The notes under the pieces were generated by a model that saw only the letters and a list, made by a program, of their open reading frames with translations, searched no databases and was not told where the DNA came from. From Bacillota bacterium (GTDB lineage Bacteria; Bacillota; Clostridia; Oscillospirales; Ruminococcaceae): 64,000 nucleotides of DNA. Made by a program: the position numbers and the translations under genes. Shown here piece after piece: positions 51,959 through 60,151 of the stretch (position 1 is the stretch's first letter; the number at the start of each line of letters is the position of its first letter). The stretch is taken from positions 1-64,000 of the forward strand of contig JAEWRN010000012.1 in assembly GCA_023460035.1 (NCBI GenBank), in the 5' to 3' direction.

Positions 51959-52543
51959 TCAGCGACTGGCAATGACTGCGTCCACAAGGCCATAGTCCGC
52001 GGCCTGCTGTGCTGTCAGAAAATTGTCGCGCTCGGTATCTGCCTGAATACGCTCCAAAGGCTGGCCCGTATACTGGGCATACATTTCGTTCATACGCTGC
52101 CTTGTGCGGACAATATGATCAGCATGGATCTTAATGTCGGTCGCCTGCCCCTGTAAACCGCTCAACAGCGGCTGATGGATCAGGATTTCGCTGTTGGGCA
52201 GAGCAAAGCGTTTGCCCTTGGCACCGGCAGCCAGCAGGAAAGAACCCATGGAAGCCGCCATGCCAATGCAGATCGTCGAAACATCGCACTTGATGTACTG
52301 CATCGTATCGTGAATCGCCATGCCCGCAGTGATAGACCCGCCGGGGCTGTTGATGTAAAGGCTGATGTCCTTTTCAGGGTCCTGGCCTTCCAGATACAAA
52401 AGCTGTGCAACAATTACGCTGGCGGCAGCGTCGCTAACCTCTTCAGACAGCATGACAATGCGGTCATTCAACAGGCGCGAAAAAATATCATACGACCGCT
52501 CGCCGCGGCTTGTCTGTTCAACAACATAAGGGACTAAACTCAT
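51959..52543 (-). CDS. clpP: ClpP serine protease
   Basis: 194 residues; tetradecameric proteolytic core. Catalytic Ser in GMAASMGSFLL, His in EILIHQPL and Asp in the following segment are in place, with YVVEQTSRGERSYDIFSRLL at the N-terminus. Between tig and clpX. Confidence 0.97.
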   Translation of the reverse strand: MSLVPYVVEQTSRGERSYDIFSRLLNDRIVMLSEEVSDAAASVIVAQLLYLEGQDPEKDISLYINSPGGSITAGMAIHDTMQYIKCDVSTICIGMAASMGSFLLAAGAKGKRFALPNSEILIHQPLLSGLQGQATDIKIHADHIVRTRQRMNEMYAQYTGQPLERIQADTERDNFLTAQQAADYGLVDAVIASR

Positions 52544-52573
52544 TTGCTAACCCTCCAATGTGACTGAACCTAA

Positions 52574-53896
52574 TCAGTCTTCTTTGTCTTTCGCCTCATC
52601 TTCCTTAGAGGCTTTTTTCTCAGTGATCTTTGCGCTTGTTTTGATGAAGTCGATTGCCTTATTTACAGCGAGGTCTTTTTTGACATCCTCTACCGGTACA
52701 AGGCCGCGTACCTTCTCGACATCCATTTTATAGGCGTCGGCAATGCGCTTGATCTCGTTTTCAAGGTCTTCTTCGCTGGCGGTAATACCTTCCAGCTCGG
52801 TCACTTTTTCAAGGGCAAGGCGAATCTTGACCTGCTTGTCCGCCTGCTCCTTGAAGCTCTCGCGGAATTTTTCCATAGTGCTGCCGGTGTACTGCAGGTA
52901 CATATCCAATTTCAGGCCCTGCTGCTCCAGCCGGTACTCAAAGTCACGCACCATGTTGTCAATCTGGTTTTCAATCATGGCTGCGGGAACATCGGCAGTC
53001 ATGCCTTCAACCACCTGGTCAACCAGTGCATTTTCAACCGCAAGATCATCCTGCTTGTCAGTCTGCTCCTGCTTGTTTTTCACAATGCTTTCGCGCAGTT
53101 CGGCCAGTGTGTCATACTCGCTGACATCTTTGGCAAACTCGTCGTCCAGTGTCGGCAGCTCTTTGGTCTTTACTTCGTGCAGCTTCACCTTAAAGGTGGC
53201 AGCCTTGCCCGCAAGCTCAGTTGCCTGATACTCTTCGGGGAAAGTGACCTCTACGTCGAACTCTTCGTCCGCCGCATGGCCGACGACCTGCTCTTCAAAG
53301 CCGGGGATAAACTGGCCGCTGCCAAGGGTCAGCGAGAAGTTTTCACCCTTGCCACCCTCAAACGCCACGCCGTCCACAAAACCCTCAAAATCAATTACAG
53401 CAATGTCGCCGTTTTCAGCCTTGCCCTCACGGGTAATGGTGCGGGCATTGCGCTGCCGCATCTGCTCCACTTCGCTGTCGGCCTCTGCCGCCTCTACTGT
53501 GTGCACCAGCTTTTCAGCTTTCAGACCCTTGTACTCGCCAAGGGTGACCTCCGGCTTTACGGTAACGGTCACTTTAATCAGTGCGCCGTCTTCCAGTGTA
53601 GCCGAAGCAAGGTCTGCCTCAGGGCGGTCTACCGGCTCAATACCGGCAGCGGCCACCGCTTCGTCATATGCCGCCGGAAACAGGTCATTCACCGCGTCAT
53701 AATAGAAAACATCCTTACCATACCGCTGCTCGATCAGGTGGCGGGGGGCTTTGCCCTTGCGAAAGCCGGGGATGTTAAAGTTTTTTGCATTCTTCTGAAA
53801 CGCCTTGGATACTGCCGCGGCAAACGTCGCGGCATCAATCGCAATTTCAAGCTCTACGCGGCTATTTTCCAGTTTCTCGGTCTTCTTCAATTCCAT
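52574..53896 (-). CDS. tig: trigger factor
   Basis: 440 residues; ribosome-bound chaperone and prolyl isomerase. The ribosome-docking loop FNIPGFRKGKAPRH (normally GFRxGKxP) lies in the N-terminal domain, the FKBP-like domain has GDIAVIDFEGFVDGVAFEGG, and a helical C-terminal chaperone domain follows, with a charged tail. First gene in tig-clpP-clpX; GGAGG precedes the ATG. Confidence 0.97.
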   Translation of the reverse strand: MELKKTEKLENSRVELEIAIDAATFAAAVSKAFQKNAKNFNIPGFRKGKAPRHLIEQRYGKDVFYYDAVNDLFPAAYDEAVAAAGIEPVDRPEADLASATLEDGALIKVTVTVKPEVTLGEYKGLKAEKLVHTVEAAEADSEVEQMRQRNARTITREGKAENGDIAVIDFEGFVDGVAFEGGKGENFSLTLGSGQFIPGFEEQVVGHAADEEFDVEVTFPEEYQATELAGKAATFKVKLHEVKTKELPTLDDEFAKDVSEYDTLAELRESIVKNKQEQTDKQDDLAVENALVDQVVEGMTADVPAAMIENQIDNMVRDFEYRLEQQGLKLDMYLQYTGSTMEKFRESFKEQADKQVKIRLALEKVTELEGITASEEDLENEIKRIADAYKMDVEKVRGLVPVEDVKKDLAVNKAIDFIKTSAKITEKKASKEDEAKDKED

Positions 53897-53927
53897 GTTA
53901 TTTCCTCCATAAAAGACATTGCGTTTT

Positions 53928-53956
53928 ATTATACCATATGAGTCGTGAATTTTCTA
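53928..53956 (-). promoter_or_regulatory. promoter of tig-clpP-clpX
   Basis: An extended -10 (TGG TATAAT, TATAAT at 53933-53928) with a partial -35 TAGAAA (53956-53951) at 17 bp. Confidence 0.6.
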
Positions 53957-54053
53957 TTAAATATTCAGTATTCTGCGCGGCAATTGCTAATTTTTCTCAA
54001 AAATTGCCATGTGCCCGTATTACAGGCCCTGCCCCGCGCTGAAAAATGGCAGT

Positions 54054-54737
54054 TTAGCGCACAAAAACAGGGCAAAAGTGCACGGCGTCGGCCGAAATTA
54101 AGTGGTAGCGAATACCGTCGACTTCGCCCTGAATAGCGCCGCGGATTGCGCCCCCATGCAGGTGACCGTACCAGCACTCTTTAATTTCAAATTCATGTAG
54201 CAGAGCAAGCACTTCATCTGCATTGCCGGCAGGGTAAAGCGGCGGGTAATGCAAAAACACCAGTCGTTCTGCCGCATCGGCTGCGCTTTCCAGTGAGGCA
54301 CGCAGGCGGCACAGCTCGCGGTTCATAATTTTGGCGTCATGCGGCTCGCCCACATCAAACAGCCAGCTGCGGGTGCCGCAAATAGCGATATCTCCCACGC
54401 GGCAGCTGTTGTTGTTTAAAAAAGAAATGCTGGTAAACCCGTTGGCTGCGCAAAACGCATCCATTTTAGACATTGTGGACCACCAATAGTCGTGATTACC
54501 CTTTAAAATCACTTTGCGGCCGGGCAGCCGCTCAATAAACCGAAAATCCTCTATCGCATTTTCCAGCTTCATCGCCCAGGAGATATCCCCCGGCAACACG
54601 ACCGTGTCCTCGGGGGCCACCAGCCTGTTCCAGTTTGCCTCAAGGCGCGGCACATAGTCTTGCCAGCCGCCAAAGATATCCATTGGTTTGTCTGTGCCAA
54701 GCGACAGATGCAGATCGGCGATTGCGTAAATCGACAT
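54054..54737 (-). CDS. calcineurin-like phosphoesterase
   Basis: 227 residues with the metallophosphoesterase signature in order: IADLHL, LPGDISW, LKGNHDYWW, VFLHYPP and WYGHLHG. The substrate is not predictable. It is short, cytosolic and directly downstream of thrC by 16 bp. Confidence 0.87.
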   Translation of the reverse strand: MSIYAIADLHLSLGTDKPMDIFGGWQDYVPRLEANWNRLVAPEDTVVLPGDISWAMKLENAIEDFRFIERLPGRKVILKGNHDYWWSTMSKMDAFCAANGFTSISFLNNNSCRVGDIAICGTRSWLFDVGEPHDAKIMNRELCRLRASLESAADAAERLVFLHYPPLYPAGNADEVLALLHEFEIKECWYGHLHGGAIRGAIQGEVDGIRYHLISADAVHFCPVFVR

Positions 54738-54753
54738 GCTGCCTCCTTATAAG

Positions 54754-56205
54754 TTACAGTGTACGTGCAACAGCCGCAATTTCGGCGGGCTCGATAACAC
54801 GGCTAAAGCGCACCGGCAGTTGGCGCAAAGCACGCAGCGCAGCAGGCGCCGTGGTGCCGGTACACTCTTCCAATGCGGCAAGGTCTGCAAAATCATCGCC
54901 GGTACACTTGCCACCCACTGCGGCCAATACCGTAGGCGAGAATTTATAAGGGCTTGCGGTAGAAAGCACCACACAGGGCCCGCCGCCGGCTTTGCGTGCT
55001 GCGGCGGTTGCCACCGCGGTGTGCGGGTCCAGCAGGTAGTGCGCACTGCGGAAAGCTTCGCCAATCTCGGCAAAACAAGCTTCCTCCGGTGTGCAGGCAA
55101 ACCCAAAGTTTGCAAGAATTTTGTCGTACACACTTTGGGGCACCTCATACCGGTGCCCGCCGGCCAGCGCCTGCATCAACTGCGCCACCATTTGGCTGTC
55201 TTCGCTTTCGTGGTAAAGCAGCCTCTCAAAGTTAGACGAAACAAGGATGTCCATGGACGGCGAAGCCGTTTTGTAAAATGGGCGGTTCGCATCATAAACA
55301 CCGGTGCGGCCAAAATCAGTCAACACGTTATTGGCGTTAGAGGCACACAAAAGCCGCCCAACCGGCAGGCCCATGCGTTTTGCGTAATAACCGGCCAAAA
55401 TGTCGCCAAAATTGCCGGTGGGCACACAAAAATCCACCGTTTCGCCAAGAGGGATTTCTTTTGCTTTTACAAGGTTAAAATACCCGGCAAAATAGTAGAC
55501 GATTTGCGGCACAAGGCGGCCCCAGTTGATGGAGTTCGCACTGGTGAGGTGCTGGTGCTGCTGGTCCAGTTCTTTTGCGAGCGCCGCATCGGTGAATACT
55601 TTTTTTACACCGGTCTGCGCGTCGTCAAAATTGCCTTTTACGGCAAATACGGCAACGTTATCGCCCTGCTGGGTGGTCATTTGCAACCGCTGTATTTCAC
55701 TGGTACCGTGGTCCGGGTAAAACACCGCAATCGAAATGCCGGGCAGGTCCTTATACCCTTCCAGCGCGGCTTTACCCGTGTCGCCCGAAGTTGCAACCAA
55801 AATTTTAGTGGTGCGCGTCTCGTTGTTGATGCGCTTTGCCTCCACCAGCAGGCGCGGCATCAACTGCAGCGCATAATCTTTAAAAGCACTGGTAGGGCCA
55901 TGCCAAAGCTCCATACTGTAAAGGCCTTGCTGCAGCTTTACAATCTGTGCCGTTTTACCCTCAAACCTGCCCTGACCATAAGCAGCGGTAGCCGCTTGCA
56001 GCAAAAAGTCTTTGCTGTAATCTGTGAGATAAAGGCTTAAAATTTCTGCAACCAATGCGCAGTAATCCAACTCTTTTAAAGAGGCCAGGTCTGCCTGCGG
56101 GAACTCGGTGGGGACAAATAAGCCGCCATCCTCTGAAATTCCCTGTAAAATCGCCTGTGAAGCCGTGACACGCAGTGCCGCATTTCTTGTGCTGGTATAA
56201 AGCAT
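54754..56205 (-). CDS. thrC: threonine synthase
   Basis: 483 residues; converts O-phosphohomoserine to threonine with PLP. The PLP lysine is in LWHGPTSAFKDYALQL, and the phosphate-binding loop is ATSGDTGKAAL; FCVPTGNFGDILAGYYAK is also typical. N-terminal YTSTRNAALRVTASQAI matches the family. It belongs to the long (yeast-like) class. Confidence 0.95.
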   Translation of the reverse strand: MLYTSTRNAALRVTASQAILQGISEDGGLFVPTEFPQADLASLKELDYCALVAEILSLYLTDYSKDFLLQAATAAYGQGRFEGKTAQIVKLQQGLYSMELWHGPTSAFKDYALQLMPRLLVEAKRINNETRTTKILVATSGDTGKAALEGYKDLPGISIAVFYPDHGTSEIQRLQMTTQQGDNVAVFAVKGNFDDAQTGVKKVFTDAALAKELDQQHQHLTSANSINWGRLVPQIVYYFAGYFNLVKAKEIPLGETVDFCVPTGNFGDILAGYYAKRMGLPVGRLLCASNANNVLTDFGRTGVYDANRPFYKTASPSMDILVSSNFERLLYHESEDSQMVAQLMQALAGGHRYEVPQSVYDKILANFGFACTPEEACFAEIGEAFRSAHYLLDPHTAVATAAARKAGGGPCVVLSTASPYKFSPTVLAAVGGKCTGDDFADLAALEECTGTTAPAALRALRQLPVRFSRVIEPAEIAAVARTL

Positions 56206-56238
56206 TTGTTTCCCCTTTCGGTAAAAGCCCCGGCTGTT

Positions 56239-56598
56239 TTAAGCCTCAAAAGCATGTTCAATGCAGTTTAAATGCGTCACTCCTGCATCGTTATAATAAA
56301 CTTCAATCACATCAAAACGCACAGGTAAATCATCGCTGCCAAACTTTTCAAGATAAGCGGCAGCGGCGCTGACAATGCGCCGCTGTTTTGCCGGGGTCAC
56401 CGCTTCACGCGGGGTTACAAGGCTGCCTTCCGCCCTCGTTTTTACTTCGGTAAATACCAGTATGCCCCGCCCCTGCACGATCAGGTCAATTTCGCCCTGC
56501 CGCGTGCGATAATTGGAGGCAAGCAGCGTATAACCGGCGTCACGGTAAAACCTTGCGGCAGAAACTTCGCCCAGTATGCCCACTGTTTTGCGGTCCAT
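56239..56598 (-). CDS. YraN/UPF0102 nuclease-like protein
   Basis: 119 residues. The restriction-endonuclease-like core is clear: GEVSAARFYRDAGYTLLASN, GEIDLIVQ and VFTEVKTRAEGS supply the acidic residues and Lys of a PD-(D/E)XK site. Role uncertain. It overlaps rnhB by one base, the usual arrangement. Confidence 0.9.
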   Translation of the reverse strand: MDRKTVGILGEVSAARFYRDAGYTLLASNYRTRQGEIDLIVQGRGILVFTEVKTRAEGSLVTPREAVTPAKQRRIVSAAAAYLEKFGSDDLPVRFDVIEVYYNDAGVTHLNCIEHAFEA

Positions 56599-57200
56599 TA
56601 CACGATCCCCCGCTTTTTTAAAAAGCTTTTGCGGTAAAAACTTTGTATCCCGTATTGGGCAATGCGCTCGTAATGCAGCTTCGTAGGGTAGCCTTTGTGC
56701 TGCTCAAACCCGTATTGCGGGTACTGCTTTGCAAGCTCGACCATGTACCTGTCACGTGTTACCTTGGCCAGCACCGACGCTGCCGCAATGGCAGCAGAGG
56801 TCGCGTCGCCTTTGACAAGGGACCTTGCCGGTAGGTACAACGGCGGGCAGCGGTTGCCGTCAATCAGCGCAAGTGCCGGCTGTACCGACAGCCCTTCCAC
56901 CGCTTCCCGCATCCCTTTCATCGTGGCCTGCAAGATATTGATTTCGTCAATTACTTCCGGGCCCACCAGCACGATGTGGTAGCTGACGGCGGTTTCGATG
57001 ATTTGCGGGTACAACTCTTCGCGCACTTTCTCAGACAGCTTTTTGGAATCATTGAGCTTTTCGAGCACAGGGCTATCGCCCAATATCACTGCCGCCACGC
57101 AAACCGGCCCGGCCAACGGGCCACGCCCGGCTTCGTCCACCCCGCAAATGCTGCCGACCTGTTGTATTAAGTTATGGTCATACTCATATAACGGGTTCAT
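56598..57200 (-). CDS. rnhB: ribonuclease HII
   Basis: 200 residues; removes ribonucleotides from RNA:DNA hybrids. Motifs are CGVDEAGRGPLAGPV, DSKKLS, and ALIDGNR with later catalytic Asp region LAKVTRDRYM. Overlaps rbgA by ATGA. Confidence 0.95.
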   Translation of the reverse strand: MNPLYEYDHNLIQQVGSICGVDEAGRGPLAGPVCVAAVILGDSPVLEKLNDSKKLSEKVREELYPQIIETAVSYHIVLVGPEVIDEINILQATMKGMREAVEGLSVQPALALIDGNRCPPLYLPARSLVKGDATSAAIAAASVLAKVTRDRYMVELAKQYPQYGFEQHKGYPTKLHYERIAQYGIQSFYRKSFLKKRGIV

Positions 57201-58090
57201 GCTTCGGCCTCCGGTTCAGTTTGCGCCGGGCGTTCCAGCGAAAGGCTGCCCAGCTTGCTGGCCCGAAATTCATCCACCACGGTAATTGCGGCGCGCTCCA
57301 GGTCAATTTCCCCGCCGGAAATCCGCATCCCACGGTTTTTACCAATTTCGGCAAGCAAGTCATACCGGTCATTTTGCAGTTGTGCATCCGTCAGCTTATA
57401 CCGTTCTTGCAGACGCTTTGGGTAAAGCTGTTTTACTTCACACAACAGTTCGCCCGCAATTTCCTCCATATCAAGAATGTCGTCCTTGATCGAGCCGATA
57501 AAGGCAAGGTTGATGGCGGTTTTCTGGTTTTCAAACTTCTTCCACAGCACGCCCGGCATATCTAATAAGTCGTACCCTGCGGTGGAAACCCATTGTTTAC
57601 CGCGGGTAACGCCCGGACGGTCGGCCGTTTTGGCGCGTGCGCTACCGGTAAAGCTATTGATAAAGGTGGATTTACCCACATTCGGGATACCCACCAGCAT
57701 CAGGCGAATAGCGGCGCCAGAGGTCCCCTTTTCTTCCCTTCGCTGTAGCAGCGCAGCAAGCGCACGGTTGATTTCAGCCTTTGTGCTGCCCACAGCCCCC
57801 CTGCTTTTGCTGGAAATTGCAACGCAGGCACTTTGCTCGCCACGAAAATGCGCGACCCACTGCTTCGTGATAGCCGGATCGGCAAGATCACTTTTATTTA
57901 AAATGTAAAGCCGCGGCTTTGCGGCGATCAGCTTTTCAAGCTCCGGGTTCAGGCTGGAGGCCGGGATGCGCGCGTCAAGCAGCACTAAAACCGCGTCGAC
58001 ATGGCGCAGCTCTGTGCCGATTAGCCGCAGGGTCTTGGCCATATGGCCCGGGAACCACTGGATCTGACGCTGATTGATAGAATCACTCAT
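57197..58090 (-). CDS. rbgA: ribosome biogenesis GTPase RbgA/YlqF
   Basis: 297 residues; a circularly permuted GTPase required for late 50S assembly. The order is G4 (LNKSDL), G1 (GIPNVGKST), then G3 (DMPGV), with the N-terminal IQWFPGHMAKTLR motif. Overlaps lepB by ATGA; gene order rplS-lepB-rbgA-rnhB is typical of Bacillota. Confidence 0.95.
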   Translation of the reverse strand: MSDSINQRQIQWFPGHMAKTLRLIGTELRHVDAVLVLLDARIPASSLNPELEKLIAAKPRLYILNKSDLADPAITKQWVAHFRGEQSACVAISSKSRGAVGSTKAEINRALAALLQRREEKGTSGAAIRLMLVGIPNVGKSTFINSFTGSARAKTADRPGVTRGKQWVSTAGYDLLDMPGVLWKKFENQKTAINLAFIGSIKDDILDMEEIAGELLCEVKQLYPKRLQERYKLTDAQLQNDRYDLLAEIGKNRGMRISGGEIDLERAAITVVDEFRASKLGSLSLERPAQTEPEAEA

Positions 58091-58635
58091 TGAATTGCTC
58101 CTATTGAAGTAAAGGGCAGTATGCGAAAGAACACCCGCCCCAGCACGTCGCGGGTGTCGATAAACCCGATTTCGGTGTAGCGGCTGTCTAGCGAAACCTG
58201 GCGGTTATCCCCCAGCACAAACACCTTGCCCTCCGGCACCGTGACAGGGAACGACACATCACCCTCGCGCTGGGTAGGCGTGCCAAGGTAAGGCTCGTTT
58301 AGCTTTTCGCCATTCACCCAAACGGTTGCGGTATCAAAGTCGATATCTACCGTATCACCCGCAAGGCCAATGATCCGTTTTACAATCGGCTCACCGTAAT
58401 TATTATACCCGTCTACCACAATAACATCACCGTGCTGGGGCGTATAATTGATGCCCTGCACTAAAATTTTATCCCCGCTGTTCAGTGTAGGCACCATAGA
58501 AGTGCCGGACACGGTAGCGGCGCGCACTAAAAAAAGAAATACCAGAATCAGCAATGCTGTGGCAAAAGAAAGGCTTTCCATCCACTCAATGGCGCCCTGC
58601 GCACGCGCGTAAGGCTGTTTTTGGGTATGTTCCAT
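58087..58635 (-). CDS. lepB: signal peptidase I
   Basis: 182 residues. One N-terminal membrane anchor (FATALLILVFLFLVRA), catalytic Ser in SGTSMVPTL, general-base Lys in VKRIIGLAGD, and C-terminal VLGDNRQVSLDSRY. It cleaves secreted-protein signal peptides on the outer membrane face. ATG 58635 has AGGTG at good spacing. Confidence 0.95.
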   Translation of the reverse strand: MEHTQKQPYARAQGAIEWMESLSFATALLILVFLFLVRAATVSGTSMVPTLNSGDKILVQGINYTPQHGDVIVVDGYNNYGEPIVKRIIGLAGDTVDIDFDTATVWVNGEKLNEPYLGTPTQREGDVSFPVTVPEGKVFVLGDNRQVSLDSRYTEIGFIDTRDVLGRVFFRILPFTSIGAIQ

Positions 58636-58791
58636 TTTACGCACCTCACCTTTGAATACCAGTCATACTAGCAAAAAGAGAACCAAACCCACCGCCAGCC
58701 CCCGCGCCAAAGCGCCGCGCTGCCTGCCTGCATCGCAAGGTGCGGGTTTGATTCTCCTGCATGCGCCACCCGGCGCAGAACCATAAAGCAA

Positions 58792-58816
58792 AAAAGGGAC
58801 AAAGCCTTGTCCCTTT
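58792..58816 (-). terminator. rplS: terminator after rplS
   Basis: AAAGGGACAA pairs with TTGTCCCTTT, followed on the minus strand by more U residues. It lies between rplS and lepB, so lepB is reached by read-through or by an unseen promoter. Nothing else is seen in 58645-58790. Confidence 0.82.
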
Positions 58817-58823
58817 ACAGTGC

Positions 58824-59168
58824 TTATCTGAGTTGCTCTTTAACCTTAGCGGCCTTGCCCACGCGGTCACGCAGGTAGTACAGCTTGGCGCGGCGCACAC
58901 GGCCGTAACGAACAACTTCCACCTTCTCGACAAACGGGGAGTTTACCGGGAAAACACGCTCGACACCAACACCATAAGCGGTGCGGCGCACAGTGAAGGT
59001 TTCAGCAACGCCGCCGTGACGACGGGCAATTACAGTGCCTTCAAACATCTGAATACGGGTGCGCTCGCCTTCTTTGATGCGAACCGAAACGCGAACGGTG
59101 TCGCCTATGTCAAACTTCGGCTGTTCTGCTTTGACCATACCTTCGGTCATGATTTTCATAGCGTCCAT
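58824..59168 (-). CDS. rplS: 50S ribosomal protein L19
   Basis: 114 residues. MDAMKIMTEGMVKAEQPKFD, VRIKEGERTRIQMFEGTVIA and VERVFPVNSPFVEKVEVVRYG are typical L19. I use ATG 59168, with GGAGG ten bases upstream and the normal length, rather than ATG 59198. Its leader of about 120 nt is GC-rich and could fold, as the L19 leader of other Bacillota does. Confidence 0.96.
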   Translation of the reverse strand: MDAMKIMTEGMVKAEQPKFDIGDTVRVSVRIKEGERTRIQMFEGTVIARRHGGVAETFTVRRTAYGVGVERVFPVNSPFVEKVEVVRYGRVRRAKLYYLRDRVGKAAKVKEQLR

Positions 59169-59296
59169 GGGTTTGAATCCTCCATTTTTATCCGACATTC
59201 TTACCCGTGGTAAAGCGAAGCACCGCGGCAGAGGACTGTCTGTTTAATGATTGTCATTATCCCGCTGGGTGGGGCCAGCGGCATTAACGCTTAATA

Positions 59297-59325
59297 AGTT
59301 TATCACAAGGGGCCCTGTTTTGCAA
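59297..59325 (-). promoter_or_regulatory. rplS: promoter of rplS
   Basis: Minus-strand -35 TTGCAA (59325-59320) and extended -10 TAAACT (59302-59297) are 17 bp apart. Transcription would start near 59290, leaving a leader of about 120 nt. Confidence 0.5.
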
Positions 59326-59448
59326 GTGTTTTCTGGCGTTTTGGCGTGTTTTACCCGCTGGCGGCCAAAACCCATACCGGTTATTGCGGCTAAGTTTTGC
59401 CAATTGCCCTGTAAACCGCGGCGCTGGGCATGCCCATGCTGTTGCCCA

Positions 59449-60042
59449 TTAACCCAGCTGCCGGGTAAAACGCTGCAAAACCTCTGCAACAAGCTGTGGG
59501 TCAACCTTGATGATATTCAACAGCGGTTCTGGCGGCAAGGCGGGGTTTACAAGGCATTTTTCGTACCACACCACATCGTGCCAGCGCCCCAGTTTATACC
59601 CGGTATCATGGAATACCCCAATACGCCTAAACCCCATTTTTTCGTGCAGGCGTTCACTGCGCGGGTTTGGCGATGTGATGCAACCATAGACATTGCAGAC
59701 GTGCTGCAGCCGCACCAGTTCAATCAGTGCACCGTACAGCACCTTGCCAATGCCCTTTTGCAGGCAGGCCGTGTCCAAATACACAGAAAGTTCTGCATTC
59801 CACTGGTAGGCGGCACGCTCCGCCTGCCGGTGCGCATAAGCATACCCCATGATGCAACCATTTTGCTCACAGACAAGGTAAGGGTAAAACGAAGTGATTT
59901 CTTCAATGCGTTGCGCAAACTCTGCAGCTGTGGGCACTTCGTATTCAAATGTAATGTCGGTATCTTCCACATAGGGCCGGTAAATTTTTAGCAGGCGCGG
60001 CGCGTCTTGTTTGCTTGCAAACCGCAGCTGATAACATTCCAT
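59449..60042 (-). CDS. GNAT acetyltransferase (phosphinothricin-acetyltransferase type)
   Basis: 197 residues. PYVEDTDITFEYEVPTAAEF, YAYAHRQAERAAYQWNAELSVYL, the acetyl-CoA loop QKGIGKVLY and the C-terminal NPRSERLHEKMGFRRIG with GRWHDVVWYEKCL are signature regions of the PAT/MnaT group, which acetylates methionine derivatives and related amines. Its promoter sits on a perfect palindrome, so expression is likely regulated. The substrate is unknown. Confidence 0.88.
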   Translation of the reverse strand: MECYQLRFASKQDAPRLLKIYRPYVEDTDITFEYEVPTAAEFAQRIEEITSFYPYLVCEQNGCIMGYAYAHRQAERAAYQWNAELSVYLDTACLQKGIGKVLYGALIELVRLQHVCNVYGCITSPNPRSERLHEKMGFRRIGVFHDTGYKLGRWHDVVWYEKCLVNPALPPEPLLNIIKVDPQLVAEVLQRFTRQLG

Positions 60043-60063
60043 ACAACCCCTCCTAATTACACA

Positions 60064-60100
60064 TTGTTCCCAGTGTACTGATACACTGGGAACAAGTCAA
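60064..60100 (-). promoter_or_regulatory. promoter and operator of the acetyltransferase
   Basis: Minus-strand -35 TTGACT (60100-60095) and -10 TACACT (60077-60072) are 17 bp apart. A perfect 14-bp inverted repeat with a four-base loop (TTGTTCCCAGTGTA, 60064-60077, and its complement 60082-60095) covers the spacer and -10. The layout resembles a repressor-occluded or MerR-type regulated promoter; no regulator gene is adjacent. Confidence 0.6.
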
Positions 60101-60151
60101 GCGGTATTTACAGGCCGGCACATTTTTGCAAGGGTTTGGCACTCGCCTGTT

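Noticed and set aside
54736..56040. 434-codon plus-strand ORF
   Set aside because: It lies wholly antisense to thrC, has Arg/His/Cys-rich composition and no domain; it is a shadow of codon bias in thrC.
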